A stretch of DNA of 64,000 nucleotides from JAUVZF01 sp035529015 (GTDB taxonomy: Bacteria > Planctomycetota > Phycisphaerae > FEN-1346). Under the pieces are notes generated by a model that saw only the letters and a list, made by a program, of their open reading frames with translations, did not search any database and was not told the DNA's origin. The stretch covers positions 1 through 64,000 of the forward strand of contig DATKXP010000079.1 of assembly GCA_035529015.1 (NCBI GenBank), written 5' to 3'. A program made the translations under genes and the position numbers. Positions 25,116-33,351 of this stretch are shown in pieces (the first letter of the stretch is position 1; each line of letters opens with the position of its first letter).

Positions 25116-26576
25116 TTGTTCAACTGGCTCAAGAGAATCCGTTCTTCATCGAAGCCCGCTCGTGTGAGCGACCGGCAGGGCCTCCTCTTCCGTTTCCTGC
25201 GCGGCCGCTACGATGCGGCCACCACGACCGACGAGAACCGCCGCCACTGGGCCAGCGCCGACGGCCTCTCGGCCGACGTCGCCAACAGCCCGCAGATTCG
25301 GCGGACGCTGCGGAACCGTTCCCGCTACGAGGTCGCCAACAACTCCTACGCCCGCGGCATCGTCCTGACGCTCGCGAACGACCTGGTGGGCACCGGACCG
25401 CGCCTCCAGATGCTGACGGACGACCCGGAAGCCAATCGCCGGATCGAACGCGAGTTCGCCGAGTGGTCGAGGGCCGTGGGTCTCGCCGAAAAACTCCGGA
25501 CGATGCGGATGGCCCGGGCCGAGGACGGCGAGGCGTTCGCCATGCTCGTCTCGAACGACGCACTCCCGTCCTCCGTGAAACTCGACCTGCGCCTCATCGA
25601 GGCGGACCAGGTCGCCACGCCGGACCTGAAGCCCGACGCGAAGGGCGCCGTGGACGGCATCGTGTTCGACCGGTTCGGCAATCCGCGCGAGTACCACGTC
25701 CTCAAGGCCCATCCAGGCAGCAAACAGGCCGCGCTCGGCATGAAATACGACCGGGTCCCTGCCGAATCGATGATTCACTGGTTCCGTGCCGACCGGCCGG
25801 GCCAGTCGCGCGGTATCCCGGACATCATGCCGGCGCTGCCTCTGTTTGCCCAACTGCGCCGGTTCACCCTCGCCGTCATCGCATCCGCCGAGACGGCTGC
25901 CGAGTTCGCCGGCGTCCTCTACACCGACGCGCCGCCGAACGGCGAGGCCGACCCCATCGAGCCGATGGACGCCATCGAACTCGAACAGCGGATGCTCATG
26001 ACGATGCCGGGCGGGTGGAAGATGGCCCAGGTCCACGCCGAACAGCCAGCGACGACCTACGCGGAGTTCAAGAACCAGATCCTGAACGAGATCGCCCGGT
26101 GCCTGAACATGCCGTTCAACGTCGCGGCGGGCAACTCCTCGGGCTACAACTACGCTTCGGGTCGCCTCGACCACCAGACGTACTTCAAGTCGGTCCGCGT
26201 GGAACAGGCCCATCTCGGCGCGGTCGCCCTGGACCGCATCTTCGGGGCATGGATGCAGGAAGCGACCCGCGTGTTGAGTCTCCCGCTGCTCCTCTTGCGC
26301 AAGCGAGGCGCGTACCCGCACCAGTGGTTCTGGGACGGCTACGAGCACGTGGACCCGGCGAAGGAAGCGAGGGCCCAGACGACCCGCCTTGCGAACCACA
26401 CGACCACGCTGGCGATTGAGTACGCGAAGGCGGGCCTGGACTGGGAGGAGCAGCTCCGGCAACGGGCCAAGGAGAAGGAACTGATGCGGGAACTGGGCCT
26501 GACGGAACCCGAGGCCCTGCCTGTGGCAGAAAAGGACGACGAGGATGAGCCGGAAACGAACCGTGAAGCTGCCTGA
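25116..26576 (+). CDS. Lambda-family portal protein
   Basis: A 486-residue portal starting at TTG 25116. The N-terminus (HWASADGLSADVANSPQIR, RSRYEVANNSYARGIVLTL) and the later segments MIHWFRADRPGQSRGIPD and FNVAAGNSSGYNYASGRL are hallmarks of the lambda gpB-type portal. Twelve copies would form the DNA entry ring of the capsid. The C-terminus is acidic (KDDEDEPETN), and its last 32 nt overlap the capsid gene. Confidence 0.9.
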   Translation: MFNWLKRIRSSSKPARVSDRQGLLFRFLRGRYDAATTTDENRRHWASADGLSADVANSPQIRRTLRNRSRYEVANNSYARGIVLTLANDLVGTGPRLQMLTDDPEANRRIEREFAEWSRAVGLAEKLRTMRMARAEDGEAFAMLVSNDALPSSVKLDLRLIEADQVATPDLKPDAKGAVDGIVFDRFGNPREYHVLKAHPGSKQAALGMKYDRVPAESMIHWFRADRPGQSRGIPDIMPALPLFAQLRRFTLAVIASAETAAEFAGVLYTDAPPNGEADPIEPMDAIELEQRMLMTMPGGWKMAQVHAEQPATTYAEFKNQILNEIARCLNMPFNVAAGNSSGYNYASGRLDHQTYFKSVRVEQAHLGAVALDRIFGAWMQEATRVLSLPLLLLRKRGAYPHQWFWDGYEHVDPAKEARAQTTRLANHTTTLAIEYAKAGLDWEEQLRQRAKEKELMRELGLTEPEALPVAEKDDEDEPETNREAA

Positions 26577-28665
26577 GTCGGTCCCGACGACCTTCGAGAT
26601 CTGCGGCGAGGCGGGTGCTCTGGCCATCGAGGCCGCCGCCGAAGAAGGTCAGCAACTGCGGCGGTTCACGATGACGGCCTACACCGGCGGCGAGATGGTC
26701 CTGGCTGGGTGGCCCTACCCGGTGGTCGTGGACCTGAAGGGCCTGAAGATCCCGAAACAGTCGCGGCCGATTCTCAAGGACCACAACCGCAGCCTGATCG
26801 TGGGTCACACGGACCGGATCACGAAGACCGACACCACGCTCGAGGTCACCGGTGTCATCTCCGGCGCCGGCCGCGTGGCACAGGAGGTGGTCCAGTCGAG
26901 CGAGAACGGCTTTCCCTGGCAGGCGTCGGTCGGCGCCCGGGCCGAGAAGGTCGTGTTCGTGCCGGAGGGTAAGACGGCCCGCGCAAACGGCCGCGAGTTC
27001 TCCGGGCCGGTCTACGTCGCCCGGCGTGCGACGCTCGGCGAGATGAGTTTCGTGGCATTGGGAGCGGACGAGGACACGAGTGCGAAGGTGGCCGCCCAGG
27101 CGGCCCGACAGAACACGGAGGTGTTTGCGATGAACTTCGAAGAGTGGGTGGAAGCACAGGGCTTCACGCTGGCGGACCTGTCGGAGAAACAGGCCGAGAA
27201 CCTCAAAGGCACGTACGAGGCCATCGAGGCGAGTCAGGCCGGCGGCGAAGGTGACGATGGCGGCGAGGAGCCGCCTCCGGCCGACCCGGACGGGTCCGAC
27301 GAACCGCAGGTCACGCAAGCCGCGCCAAGCGCGGTGGACGCGAAAGCGGCCGTCGAGAACCTGCGGGCGGAACTGGCCACTGAGACGAAGCGCGTGGCCA
27401 CGATCCGCAAGACCTGCGCCGGCAGGCATCCGGAGATCGAGGCGAAGGCCATCGAGGAAGGCTGGGACGAGACGAAGACCGAGTTGGAGGTCCTTCGGGC
27501 CTCGCGTCCCAAGGCCCCGGCGGCCCACGTACCGGAGGCCGGTGTCAACGGCACCGTCCTCGAGGCCGCCTGTCTCCTGACGGCCGGTCTCCAGAAACCC
27601 GAGGACCACTGTGACGAGCAGGCGCTCGACGCGGCCGCCAAGCGGTTCCGCGGCGGCATCGGCCTCCAGGAACTGTTGCTGGAGGCGGCGTGGGCCAATG
27701 GGTACACCGGCCGCAACTTCCGAGCGACCCGCGAGGTCCTTCGGTTCGCCTTCGGCCAGAACCTGGCGGCCGCCTTCTCGACCATCGACATCGGCGGCAT
27801 CCTGTCGAACGTCGCCAACAAGTTCCTCCTGGACGGGTTCTTCAGCGTCGAGCGCGTGTGGCGCAACATCTGCGCCGTCCGCAACGTCTCGGACTTCAAG
27901 ACCGTCACCTCCTACCGCCTGATCGGCAAGGACCAGTACGAGCCGGTCGCGCCAGGCGGGGAACTCAAGCACGGCACGCTGGGAGAGGAACAGTACGCGA
28001 ACAAGGCCGATACCTACGGCCTGCTCCTGTCGGTCGACCGGCGTGACATCATCAACGACGACCTCGGCGCCATCACCACCGTGCCCCGGAAACTCGGCCG
28101 TGGGTCGGGCCTGAAGATCAACGACGTGTTCTGGACGATCTTCCTCGCCAACTCGGGGTTCTTCAAGACGGCCAACAAGAACTACCTGACGGGGACCGAC
28201 ACGGTCCTGTCGATTGACGGCCTGACGAAGGCGGAGGTGGCGTTCCTCGACCAGGTGGACTCGGACGGCAAGCCCATCGGCATCATGCCGCAGATCGTCC
28301 TGGTGCCGACGGCCCTGTCGGCCATGGGCACGCAGCTCTACAAGTCGCTGGAACTGCGTGACACGACGGCCTCGACCAAGTACCCGGTCGCCAACCCCCA
28401 CCAGGGCAAGTTCCGGGTGGAGGTCAGCCGGTACCTGGCGAACACCCATTACACCGGCGCGAGCGACAAGGCGTGGTACCTGCTGGCCGACGCGAACGAC
28501 CTGCCGGTGATCGAGGTCGCGTTCCTCAACGGTCAGGAGTCGCCGACCATCGAGACGGCCGAGGCGGACTTCAACGTCCTGGGTGTCCAGATGCGGGGCT
28601 ACCATGATTTCGGGGTCGCTCTGCAGGATCCGAAGGGCGGGGTGAAAAACAAGGGCGAGGCGTAG
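26545..28665 (+). CDS. Fused prohead protease-major capsid protein
   Basis: A 706-residue fusion. Residues 30-190 look like a caudovirus prohead serine protease: ILKDHNRSLIVGHTDRI holds the likely catalytic His, and FPWQASVGARAEK the likely Ser. Residues 190-330 are an acidic, helical, scaffold-like linker. Residues 340-706 resemble the Mu gpT-type major capsid protein (IGGILSNVANKFLLDGFF, VTSYRLIGKDQYEPV, NDVFWTIFLANSGFF). The protease should cut itself and the linker away during head maturation, leaving the shell protein. The ATG overlaps the portal gene end. No separate scaffold gene is needed in this layout. Confidence 0.85.
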   Translation: MSRKRTVKLPESVPTTFEICGEAGALAIEAAAEEGQQLRRFTMTAYTGGEMVLAGWPYPVVVDLKGLKIPKQSRPILKDHNRSLIVGHTDRITKTDTTLEVTGVISGAGRVAQEVVQSSENGFPWQASVGARAEKVVFVPEGKTARANGREFSGPVYVARRATLGEMSFVALGADEDTSAKVAAQAARQNTEVFAMNFEEWVEAQGFTLADLSEKQAENLKGTYEAIEASQAGGEGDDGGEEPPPADPDGSDEPQVTQAAPSAVDAKAAVENLRAELATETKRVATIRKTCAGRHPEIEAKAIEEGWDETKTELEVLRASRPKAPAAHVPEAGVNGTVLEAACLLTAGLQKPEDHCDEQALDAAAKRFRGGIGLQELLLEAAWANGYTGRNFRATREVLRFAFGQNLAAAFSTIDIGGILSNVANKFLLDGFFSVERVWRNICAVRNVSDFKTVTSYRLIGKDQYEPVAPGGELKHGTLGEEQYANKADTYGLLLSVDRRDIINDDLGAITTVPRKLGRGSGLKINDVFWTIFLANSGFFKTANKNYLTGTDTVLSIDGLTKAEVAFLDQVDSDGKPIGIMPQIVLVPTALSAMGTQLYKSLELRDTTASTKYPVANPHQGKFRVEVSRYLANTHYTGASDKAWYLLADANDLPVIEVAFLNGQESPTIETAEADFNVLGVQMRGYHDFGVALQDPKGGVKNKGEA

Positions 28666-28960
28666 GCTGATGGTCCTGAGGGCAAGGTACAAGGAAGGCG
28701 ACCCCCCGGTGACAGGCCCGGGGAGCCGTGACCGTGATACCCACGGTCCCATGCCATGCCTTGCCGCGCGCGCCACATCTCTCTGCCCGTTTCTGACGCC
28801 TGTCCGTCAGCGATCCCAAGGGATCGAGGGAAGGGCTGTGGTTATCCCCGCATGGGGTTTTCCCGGAAGGGTCAATATGGCCTTCAAAAGACACCTCCTT
28901 CCGGCCGCTGAAGTGCGGCTAACCGCATTGTACACGCTTTGAGGGCGAAAGGAAACGAAC
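28666..28960. promoter_or_regulatory. Structured leader between capsid and cement genes
   Basis: A 295-bp gap, large for this compact operon. It holds three hairpins: 28730-28748 (gaccgtg/cacggtc), 28811-28826 (cgatcc-caag-ggatcg) and 28915-28928 (tgcgg-ctaa-ccgca). None has a U-run. A plain frame across it has no protein-like content. It may be an mRNA processing or stability element that sets cement protein levels. Confidence 0.45.
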
Positions 28961-29296
28961 ATGGCAACTTTCGTGCATGACGGTGCGGCCGTCGATTACA
29001 CGCCCGGTTCGGACGTGGCGGCCGGCGACGTGGTGGTCCAGGGCGACCTGGTGGGCGTGGCCAAGCAGCCCATCGCGGCCGACGCGCTCGGCGCGCTCGC
29101 CGTCGCGGGCGTCTTCGACTTCCCGAAGACGGCCGGCGTCGGAGAGGCCATCGGCGCGGGCGCCAAGGTGTACTGGGACGTCGGTGACAGCGTGGCCAAG
29201 ACGGACGACGAGTCGGGCGCCAACAAGCTGATCGGCAAGACGGTCGCGGCAGCCGGCGACGACGACGCGACGGTCCGCGTGCGCCTCAGCCAGTAA
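28961..29296 (+). CDS. Capsid cement protein (DUF2190-like)
   Basis: A 111-residue Ala/Gly/Val/Asp-rich beta protein: ATFVHDGAAVDYTPGSDVAA, VVVQGDLVGVAKQPIAADAL and AKVYWDVGDS. This is the pattern of DUF2190 head decoration proteins, which stud the capsid surface and stabilise it. Its position straight after the capsid gene agrees. Confidence 0.8.
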   Translation: MATFVHDGAAVDYTPGSDVAAGDVVVQGDLVGVAKQPIAADALGALAVAGVFDFPKTAGVGEAIGAGAKVYWDVGDSVAKTDDESGANKLIGKTVAAAGDDDATVRVRLSQ

Positions 29297-29308
29297 GGGA
29301 CCGCCGCC

Positions 29309-29695
29309 GTGGCCGACCTGCTGGAACAAGGGGCCGCCTGGCTCGATGAGCAGCGTGCCAAACACGCTTCGCAGGCGGTGACGTACGAGCGTGGCGAGGA
29401 CTCGGTCGAGGTCCAGGCGACGGTCGGCCGCAAGTCCTACCAGGTGGAGGGCGGTTACGGCGCGCTGGTGTGGGCTGACTCGACGGACTTCATCGTGTCG
29501 GCAGCCGAACTGGTCCTGGGTGGCGAGGCGGTTCTGTCGGAACGGGGCGACCAGATTCGTGTGACGGATGGCCAGGCCGTCCACGTGTACGAGGTGATGT
29601 CGCCCGGAGGCGAGATGAGCCATTACGAGCCGTCGGACCCGTACCGGAAGGCGTGGCGCATTCACACGAAGCACGTGGATACGGAGGTGGTGTGA
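29309..29695 (+). CDS. Head-tail connector-like protein
   Basis: A 128-residue protein starting at GTG 29309. It begins with an amphipathic helix (LLEQGAAWLDEQRAKHAS), followed by a beta-rich domain (TYERGEDSVEVQATVGR, HVYEVMSPGGEMSHYE). Position between cement and tail-completion genes fits a head-closure or lambda gpFII-like connector. Its stop is overlapped by the next gene. Confidence 0.55.
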   Translation: MADLLEQGAAWLDEQRAKHASQAVTYERGEDSVEVQATVGRKSYQVEGGYGALVWADSTDFIVSAAELVLGGEAVLSERGDQIRVTDGQAVHVYEVMSPGGEMSHYEPSDPYRKAWRIHTKHVDTEVV

Positions 29696-29859
29696 TCCAA
29701 GAGCCAAGCGACCATGACCTCCTGATTCGGATCGATGAGCGGTTGCAGAAGGTGGAGAGCTGCCTCGTGAACCATCTTCAGCACCACTGGGCCGTGACGA
29801 TCACCGCGCTGGCTGCCGCCGTCGGCGCTATCGCGGCTGCCATCCTCGCCCTGCTGTAA
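29692..29859 (+). CDS. XhlA-like coiled-coil plus TM protein
   Basis: A 55-residue protein starting at a GTG inside the previous stop. A short amphipathic helix (DHDLLIRIDERLQKVESCLV) leads to one TM helix (ALAAAVGAIAAAILALL). This matches the layout of small haemolysin XhlA-type phage lysis accessory proteins. Inference from layout only. Confidence 0.5.
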   Translation: MIQEPSDHDLLIRIDERLQKVESCLVNHLQHHWAVTITALAAAVGAIAAAILALL

Positions 29860-29870
29860 GGAGACCTGAC

Positions 29871-30299
29871 ATGGCCGTCATCATCGACATCGCCGACGCG
29901 GTGGTGACCGAACTGAACGCCGCCACGCTGAGCCTGCCGCTGACGGCCGAGCGCCATTACCGGCCCATCTTCGACCTGAAGGACATGAAGACGCTCCACG
30001 TGACGGTCGTGCCGAAAGGCGTCGAGGTAACGCCGGCGGGTCGGAGCAACAACCACTACGACTACCAGGTCGACGTGGCGGTCCAGAAGAAGTTCAGCAA
30101 GGGCGATGCGGCTGAACTCGACCCGCTCGTGACGCTCGTCGAAGAGATCGCCGACTTCTTCCGCCTCCGGCGCCTCACGGCGTACCCGACCGCCGTCTGG
30201 CGAAGGACCGAACACCCGACCGTCTACGCACCCGAGCACATGGATGAACTGCGGCAGTTCACGAGCGTCCTAACGTTCACGTTCCGTATTGTGAGGTAA
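29871..30299 (+). CDS. Tail completion/minor tail protein (gpU-like)
   Basis: A 142-residue protein with strong ribosome site (aaggag). It has an N-terminal helix (IADAVVTELNAATLSLPL), a beta-hairpin (DYQVDVAVQKKFSKGD) and a C-terminal strand (SVLTFTFRIV), as in gpU/tail-terminator-like proteins. Placed among connector genes. Function inferred from size and position. Confidence 0.5.
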   Translation: MAVIIDIADAVVTELNAATLSLPLTAERHYRPIFDLKDMKTLHVTVVPKGVEVTPAGRSNNHYDYQVDVAVQKKFSKGDAAELDPLVTLVEEIADFFRLRRLTAYPTAVWRRTEHPTVYAPEHMDELRQFTSVLTFTFRIVR

Positions 30300-30301
30300 C
30301 C

Positions 30302-30559
30302 ATGGCTAACAACGTCCTGATGCGAAAGATCGAGGTGACGGCGAGTTACCAGCCGCTCGCCTCCGAGCCGACCGTCGTCGCCGTGACAATCTCTTCGCCC
30401 CCGACGAATACGGGGACGGTGTATTTCAAAGGCGACGACGGCTCCGACGTGCCCTGGGTGCCGGGCGAGTGGCACGACTTCGAGCGTGTGGACCTTTCAG
30501 AGATCGAGGTCAAAGGCGCGCCGGGCAACACCGTCACGCTGGTGGGAGGGACCTGGTAG
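30302..30559 (+). CDS. Small beta-rich virion-operon protein
   Basis: An 85-residue protein with repeated strands (KIEVTASYQPLAS, PTVVAVTISSPP, TNTGTVYFKGDDGSDV), ending in DLSEIEVKGAPGNTVTLVG. It looks like a small beta-sandwich decoration or fibre-base domain. The next gene starts in its stop codon. Confidence 0.5.
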   Translation: MANNVLMRKIEVTASYQPLASEPTVVAVTISSPPTNTGTVYFKGDDGSDVPWVPGEWHDFERVDLSEIEVKGAPGNTVTLVGGTW

Positions 30560-31008
30560 TGGGGTACCGGGTGGTCAACTCGGCGCTGATCGCCGACGGC
30601 ACGGTCGAGACGGTCGACCTCACCGACTGCGCTGTGACCTGCGCGAAGATCGCCAACGGCGCGGTCGCCGAGGCCAAGATTGCCGGCGGCGCCGTGACCG
30701 GTGCGAAGATCGCCTGTGGGTCGATCTGCTCGGGGCACATCTGTGGCGACAACGCGTTCACGTTCCCGCAGACGGTGGCGGTGCTGGGCGGACTCGAGGT
30801 ATCGGCCGAGACCCAGATCCAGAGCGACCTGGTCGTCGGCTACGACTTCTCCACAGGCGCCGGGTACTTCGACTACGGTCTCTTGGCCCCCTTTGGCGGC
30901 TCGGAGCTCGAGACGGGCGGTTCGATTCGCTGGTGCACGTACGATGCCAGATTGCAGGTCTACTGCGGTGGATGCTGGTACAGCCTCCAATTCGAGAGCG
31001 GGTGCTGA
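30559..31008 (+). CDS. Repetitive beta-helix-like phage appendage protein
   Basis: A 149-residue protein beginning at GTG 30559. Residues 5-60 contain repeats of the form A-K-I-A-x-G-A-V (VTCAKIANGAVAEAKIAGGA, then VTGAKIACGSI), as in trimeric beta-helix fibres. The end is Cys-rich (RWCTYDARLQVYCGGCWYS). It may be a short fibre or decoration on head or tail; the cysteines may be disulfide-bonded or bind metal. Confidence 0.5.
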   Translation: MGYRVVNSALIADGTVETVDLTDCAVTCAKIANGAVAEAKIAGGAVTGAKIACGSICSGHICGDNAFTFPQTVAVLGGLEVSAETQIQSDLVVGYDFSTGAGYFDYGLLAPFGGSELETGGSIRWCTYDARLQVYCGGCWYSLQFESGC

Positions 31009-31021
31009 GGCCGGCCCGGAC

Positions 31022-31546
31022 GTGGACGGCCTGGCCATTCGCCCCGAGGCGACGCGGGCCATCGTGCTCACGTGGCCGGACCACGCTTTGACGTGGGAAG
31101 GGGCCGCGTGGCTATACCACCTGCTGCCGCCTGAGAACATCATCGGCTTCTGCGGCCGGAACCTGGTGGTGGCCCGGAATGCGGTGGTCAAAGAGCTGTG
31201 CCTGAAGGCACCGCCCGAGATCACGAACTTCATCCTGATGGACCGCGACATGCGGCCGGGGCAGGCGGCGCTGCCCATGCTTCAGGCCGAGGGCGACGTG
31301 GTGGGATGCACGTACCCGATCTCGCACATGGCCGGCTGGGCGGACCCGGCGATGATCCACCTGGGCATGGTGCGGGTCAGGCGGAAGGTGTTCGAGGCAC
31401 TGGAGCCGCCGTGGTTCCTGTTCGGTTACGCCGAGGACGGGGCGGGCCTCGGCCTGTGTGAGTGCGGGTATTTCCGGGACAAGGTCGTGGAGGCAGGTTT
31501 CACGGTCGTCCGCGCCGGCTGGTGTGACCACGATCGGAAACGGTAG
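31022..31546 (+). CDS. Glycosyltransferase-like GT-A protein
   Basis: A 174-residue protein; the start at GTG 31022 is tentative. NLVVARNAVVKELCLKA, NFILMDRDMRPGQ (a D-x-D motif) and DVVGCTYPISHMAGW are typical for GT-A-fold glycosyltransferases found in phages. The usual first strand and nucleotide-binding N-terminus seem shortened, so it may be partial or act on a simple donor. It could decorate virion proteins or host polysaccharide. Confidence 0.55.
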   Translation: MDGLAIRPEATRAIVLTWPDHALTWEGAAWLYHLLPPENIIGFCGRNLVVARNAVVKELCLKAPPEITNFILMDRDMRPGQAALPMLQAEGDVVGCTYPISHMAGWADPAMIHLGMVRVRRKVFEALEPPWFLFGYAEDGAGLGLCECGYFRDKVVEAGFTVVRAGWCDHDRKR

Positions 31547-31555
31547 GAGAAGGCC

Positions 31556-31780
31556 ATGGGCCGCAGGAACGAGACGCGCGAGGTCGTGGATACCGCGAAG
31601 GGCAAGCGCCTCAAGGTTGTTCACACACGGACGGACGAGCGGCTGATGGACGAGGCGCAGGTCCAGGCCGCCATCGAGAACATCGACAACCGCATCGCGC
31701 GGATGGAGGCGGAGTTGGTGGACCTGAGGGCTGCACGGGACGACCTGGCGGCCAAGAAGCCACAACTGAAGGAAGCGTGA
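31556..31780 (+). CDS. Small coiled-coil protein
   Basis: A 74-residue protein with basic N-terminus (GRRNETREVVDTAKGKRLK) and a predicted coiled coil (IENIDNRIARMEAELVDLRA). Good ribosome site (aggagaagg). Unknown role in the head-tail joining region. Confidence 0.5.
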   Translation: MGRRNETREVVDTAKGKRLKVVHTRTDERLMDEAQVQAAIENIDNRIARMEAELVDLRAARDDLAAKKPQLKEA

Positions 31781-32172
31781 TGGTCGGCATGACGGTGAGA
31801 ACGCGAAGCGACGTGCCGAAGGTGCTGCGCAAGGTGCGGCGGGCGACCATCGAGAGCCTGGGTCACGCCGGCGCTGCTATCCGTCTTACGGCGCGACGCA
31901 GTATCCGGCGTTCGCCTCGGCCGTCGGCGCCCGGCAAGCCGCCGCACACACGGCGCGGGCAACTTCGCGGAGCGATCCTGTATGCCGTCGAACGGGCCCA
32001 AGATCGTGTGATCATCGGGCCGGACTATGCGGGCATCGGCCTCTCGGCCACGGCCCACGAGTTCGGCGGCAGGTACCGGCGCGGCCGGTACCCGAAACGG
32101 CCCTTCATGGGCCCGGCGCTTGAGAAACTGCGACCCAGGCTCCCGAGGCTGTGGGCCGGGTCGGTGAGGTGA
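31777..32172 (+). CDS. HK97 gp10-like head-tail/tail completion protein
   Basis: About 131 residues, starting at GTG 31777 or ATG 31780 within the previous stop. Features fit HK97 gp10-type proteins: a helical N-terminus with Arg/Lys (KVLRKVRRATIESLG), PSAPGKPPHTRRGQLRGAI, the typical basic P-G-x-P-P-x-R loop, and PKRPFMGPALEKL near the end. It should help attach the tail tube to the head. Confidence 0.7.
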   Translation: MMVGMTVRTRSDVPKVLRKVRRATIESLGHAGAAIRLTARRSIRRSPRPSAPGKPPHTRRGQLRGAILYAVERAQDRVIIGPDYAGIGLSATAHEFGGRYRRGRYPKRPFMGPALEKLRPRLPRLWAGSVR

Positions 32173-32182
32173 GGAGCAAACC

Positions 32183-32623
32183 ATGGGATTCAAACTCGGA
32201 ATGGAAGCGCGGCTGTACCAGAACACGGGCACCTACGAAACGCCGACGTGGACCGAGATCGACAACGTCAAGGACGTGACGCTGAACCTGGAGACGGGTG
32301 AGGCGGACGTCACCACGCGCGCGAACAACGGTTGGCGTGCCACCGCGGCCACGCTGAAGGACGGGTCGGTCGAGTTCGAGATGGTCTGGGACACGGCCGA
32401 CGCGGGGTTCACGGCCATCCAGGAGGCGTACTTCGACAACACCTCCCTCGAGTTCGCCGTCATGGACGGTGACATCGCCACGAGCGGCACTCAAGGGCTC
32501 CGGGCGACGATGGCCGTCACGAACTTCTCTCGGAACGAACCGCTGGAGGAGGCCATCACCGTCAGCGTCACCATCAAGCCGACCTACGCCGACAACGCGC
32601 CCGAGTGGATGGAGGTGCCGTAG
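32183..32623 (+). CDS. Major tail tube protein
   Basis: A 146-residue protein with a strong ribosome site (gaggag). The pattern fits siphophage tail tube proteins: TWTEIDNVKDVTLNLETGEA, DVTTRANNGWRATAATL, and VEFEMVWDTADAGFTAIQEA. It forms the hexameric rings of the tail tube. Directly followed by the tail chaperone genes, as usual. Confidence 0.8.
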   Translation: MGFKLGMEARLYQNTGTYETPTWTEIDNVKDVTLNLETGEADVTTRANNGWRATAATLKDGSVEFEMVWDTADAGFTAIQEAYFDNTSLEFAVMDGDIATSGTQGLRATMAVTNFSRNEPLEEAITVSVTIKPTYADNAPEWMEVP

Positions 32624-32626
32624 ACC

Positions 32627-33112
32627 ATGAAGACGTTCGACGACAACGCCGGGCGGACCTGGACCGTCGCTGTGACCATCAACGCCGTCAAGCGCGTCAA
32701 GGGCCTGCTGGACGTGGACCTCACGGACCTGATGGACGGTGACCCTCCGCTGCTGACGCGCCTGGACACCGACATCGTGCTCCTGTGTGACGTGATCTTC
32801 GCCCTCGTCAAGCCCCAGGCGGACGAGCAGGGCGTGACGGACGAGGCGTTCGCCGAGGCCCTGGGCGGTGACGCGATCATCGCGGCGCACGATGCGCTGT
32901 TGGAGGAACTCGCGGATTTTTTCCGGAGCCTTCGCCGGACGGACGTCACGAAGGCGGTGGAGAAACAGATCGCCATGGTCCGGGCAGCGGTCCAGGCAGC
33001 CGAGGCGAGGATCGAGGCAGTGGACGTGGATCGGGAGATCGAGGAGGCCTTTCGGTCTGGCGACTTATCTGGCAACTCGCCGGGCTCGTCGGAACCGACC
33101 CCGGACCGTTGA
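32627..33112 (+). CDS. Tail assembly chaperone (gpG-like)
   Basis: A 161-residue protein placed 3 nt after the tail tube gene, with an N-terminal beta part (TFDDNAGRTWTVAVTINAVK) and a helical remainder (TVDVDREIEEAFRSGD-like end). It matches the position and size of the G chaperone that coats the tape measure protein. Inside the gene, an in-phase slippery site at 32917-32923 could join it to the next frame. Confidence 0.65.
   Translation: MKTFDDNAGRTWTVAVTINAVKRVKGLLDVDLTDLMDGDPPLLTRLDTDIVLLCDVIFALVKPQADEQGVTDEAFAEALGGDAIIAAHDALLEELADFFRSLRRTDVTKAVEKQIAMVRAAVQAAEARIEAVDVDREIEEAFRSGDLSGNSPGSSEPTPDR
32917..32923 (+). promoter_or_regulatory. Candidate -1 ribosomal frameshift site T TTT TTC
   Basis: The heptamer lies in phase (ga-T TTT TTC, codons GAT-TTT-TTC) in the chaperone gene. 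A slip of -1 enters a frame with no stop up to 33351, whose end encodes the second chaperone part. This is the G/GT arrangement of lambda-like tails. Confidence 0.55.
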
Positions 33113-33351
33113 CGCTCCGGGAACTCGTGTGGATGGCCGAGGCCCGGTGCCGGGAGGCGTGGAATCACACGAGCGCGGTGATGGCGCTGCTGGCAAACAT
33201 CCACCGGGATCCCAAGAGAGGGAAGGCTTTCAAGCCGTCGGACTTCAATCCGTACGAGGTGAAGCGCGGCCAGGGCGTTCCGCTTCGGGCGGGGAACATT
33301 GGTCTGCTGAAACAGGTCTTTGTCAGGCGCGGGAAGGGAGGAGACGTATGA
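33109..33351 (+). CDS. Tail chaperone T-part (frameshift extension)
   Basis: An 80-residue segment that may start at TTG 33109 in the previous stop or, more likely, be made as an extension of the preceding chaperone by -1 frameshift. In the same frame the sequence upstream is open and protein-like near the join (VWRLIWQLAGLVGTDPGPLT), and it continues LRELVWMAEARCREAW with ALLANIHRDPKRG. This is the pattern of T-type tail chaperone domains. Confidence 0.6.
   Translation: MTLRELVWMAEARCREAWNHTSAVMALLANIHRDPKRGKAFKPSDFNPYEVKRGQGVPLRAGNIGLLKQVFVRRGKGGDV

Noticed and set aside
26185..28776. 863-codon open frame on the minus strand
   Set aside because: It is the antisense shadow of the portal end and protease-capsid fusion, caused by strong GC bias in third positions. 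Its translation is rich in Arg/Asp/His without domains.
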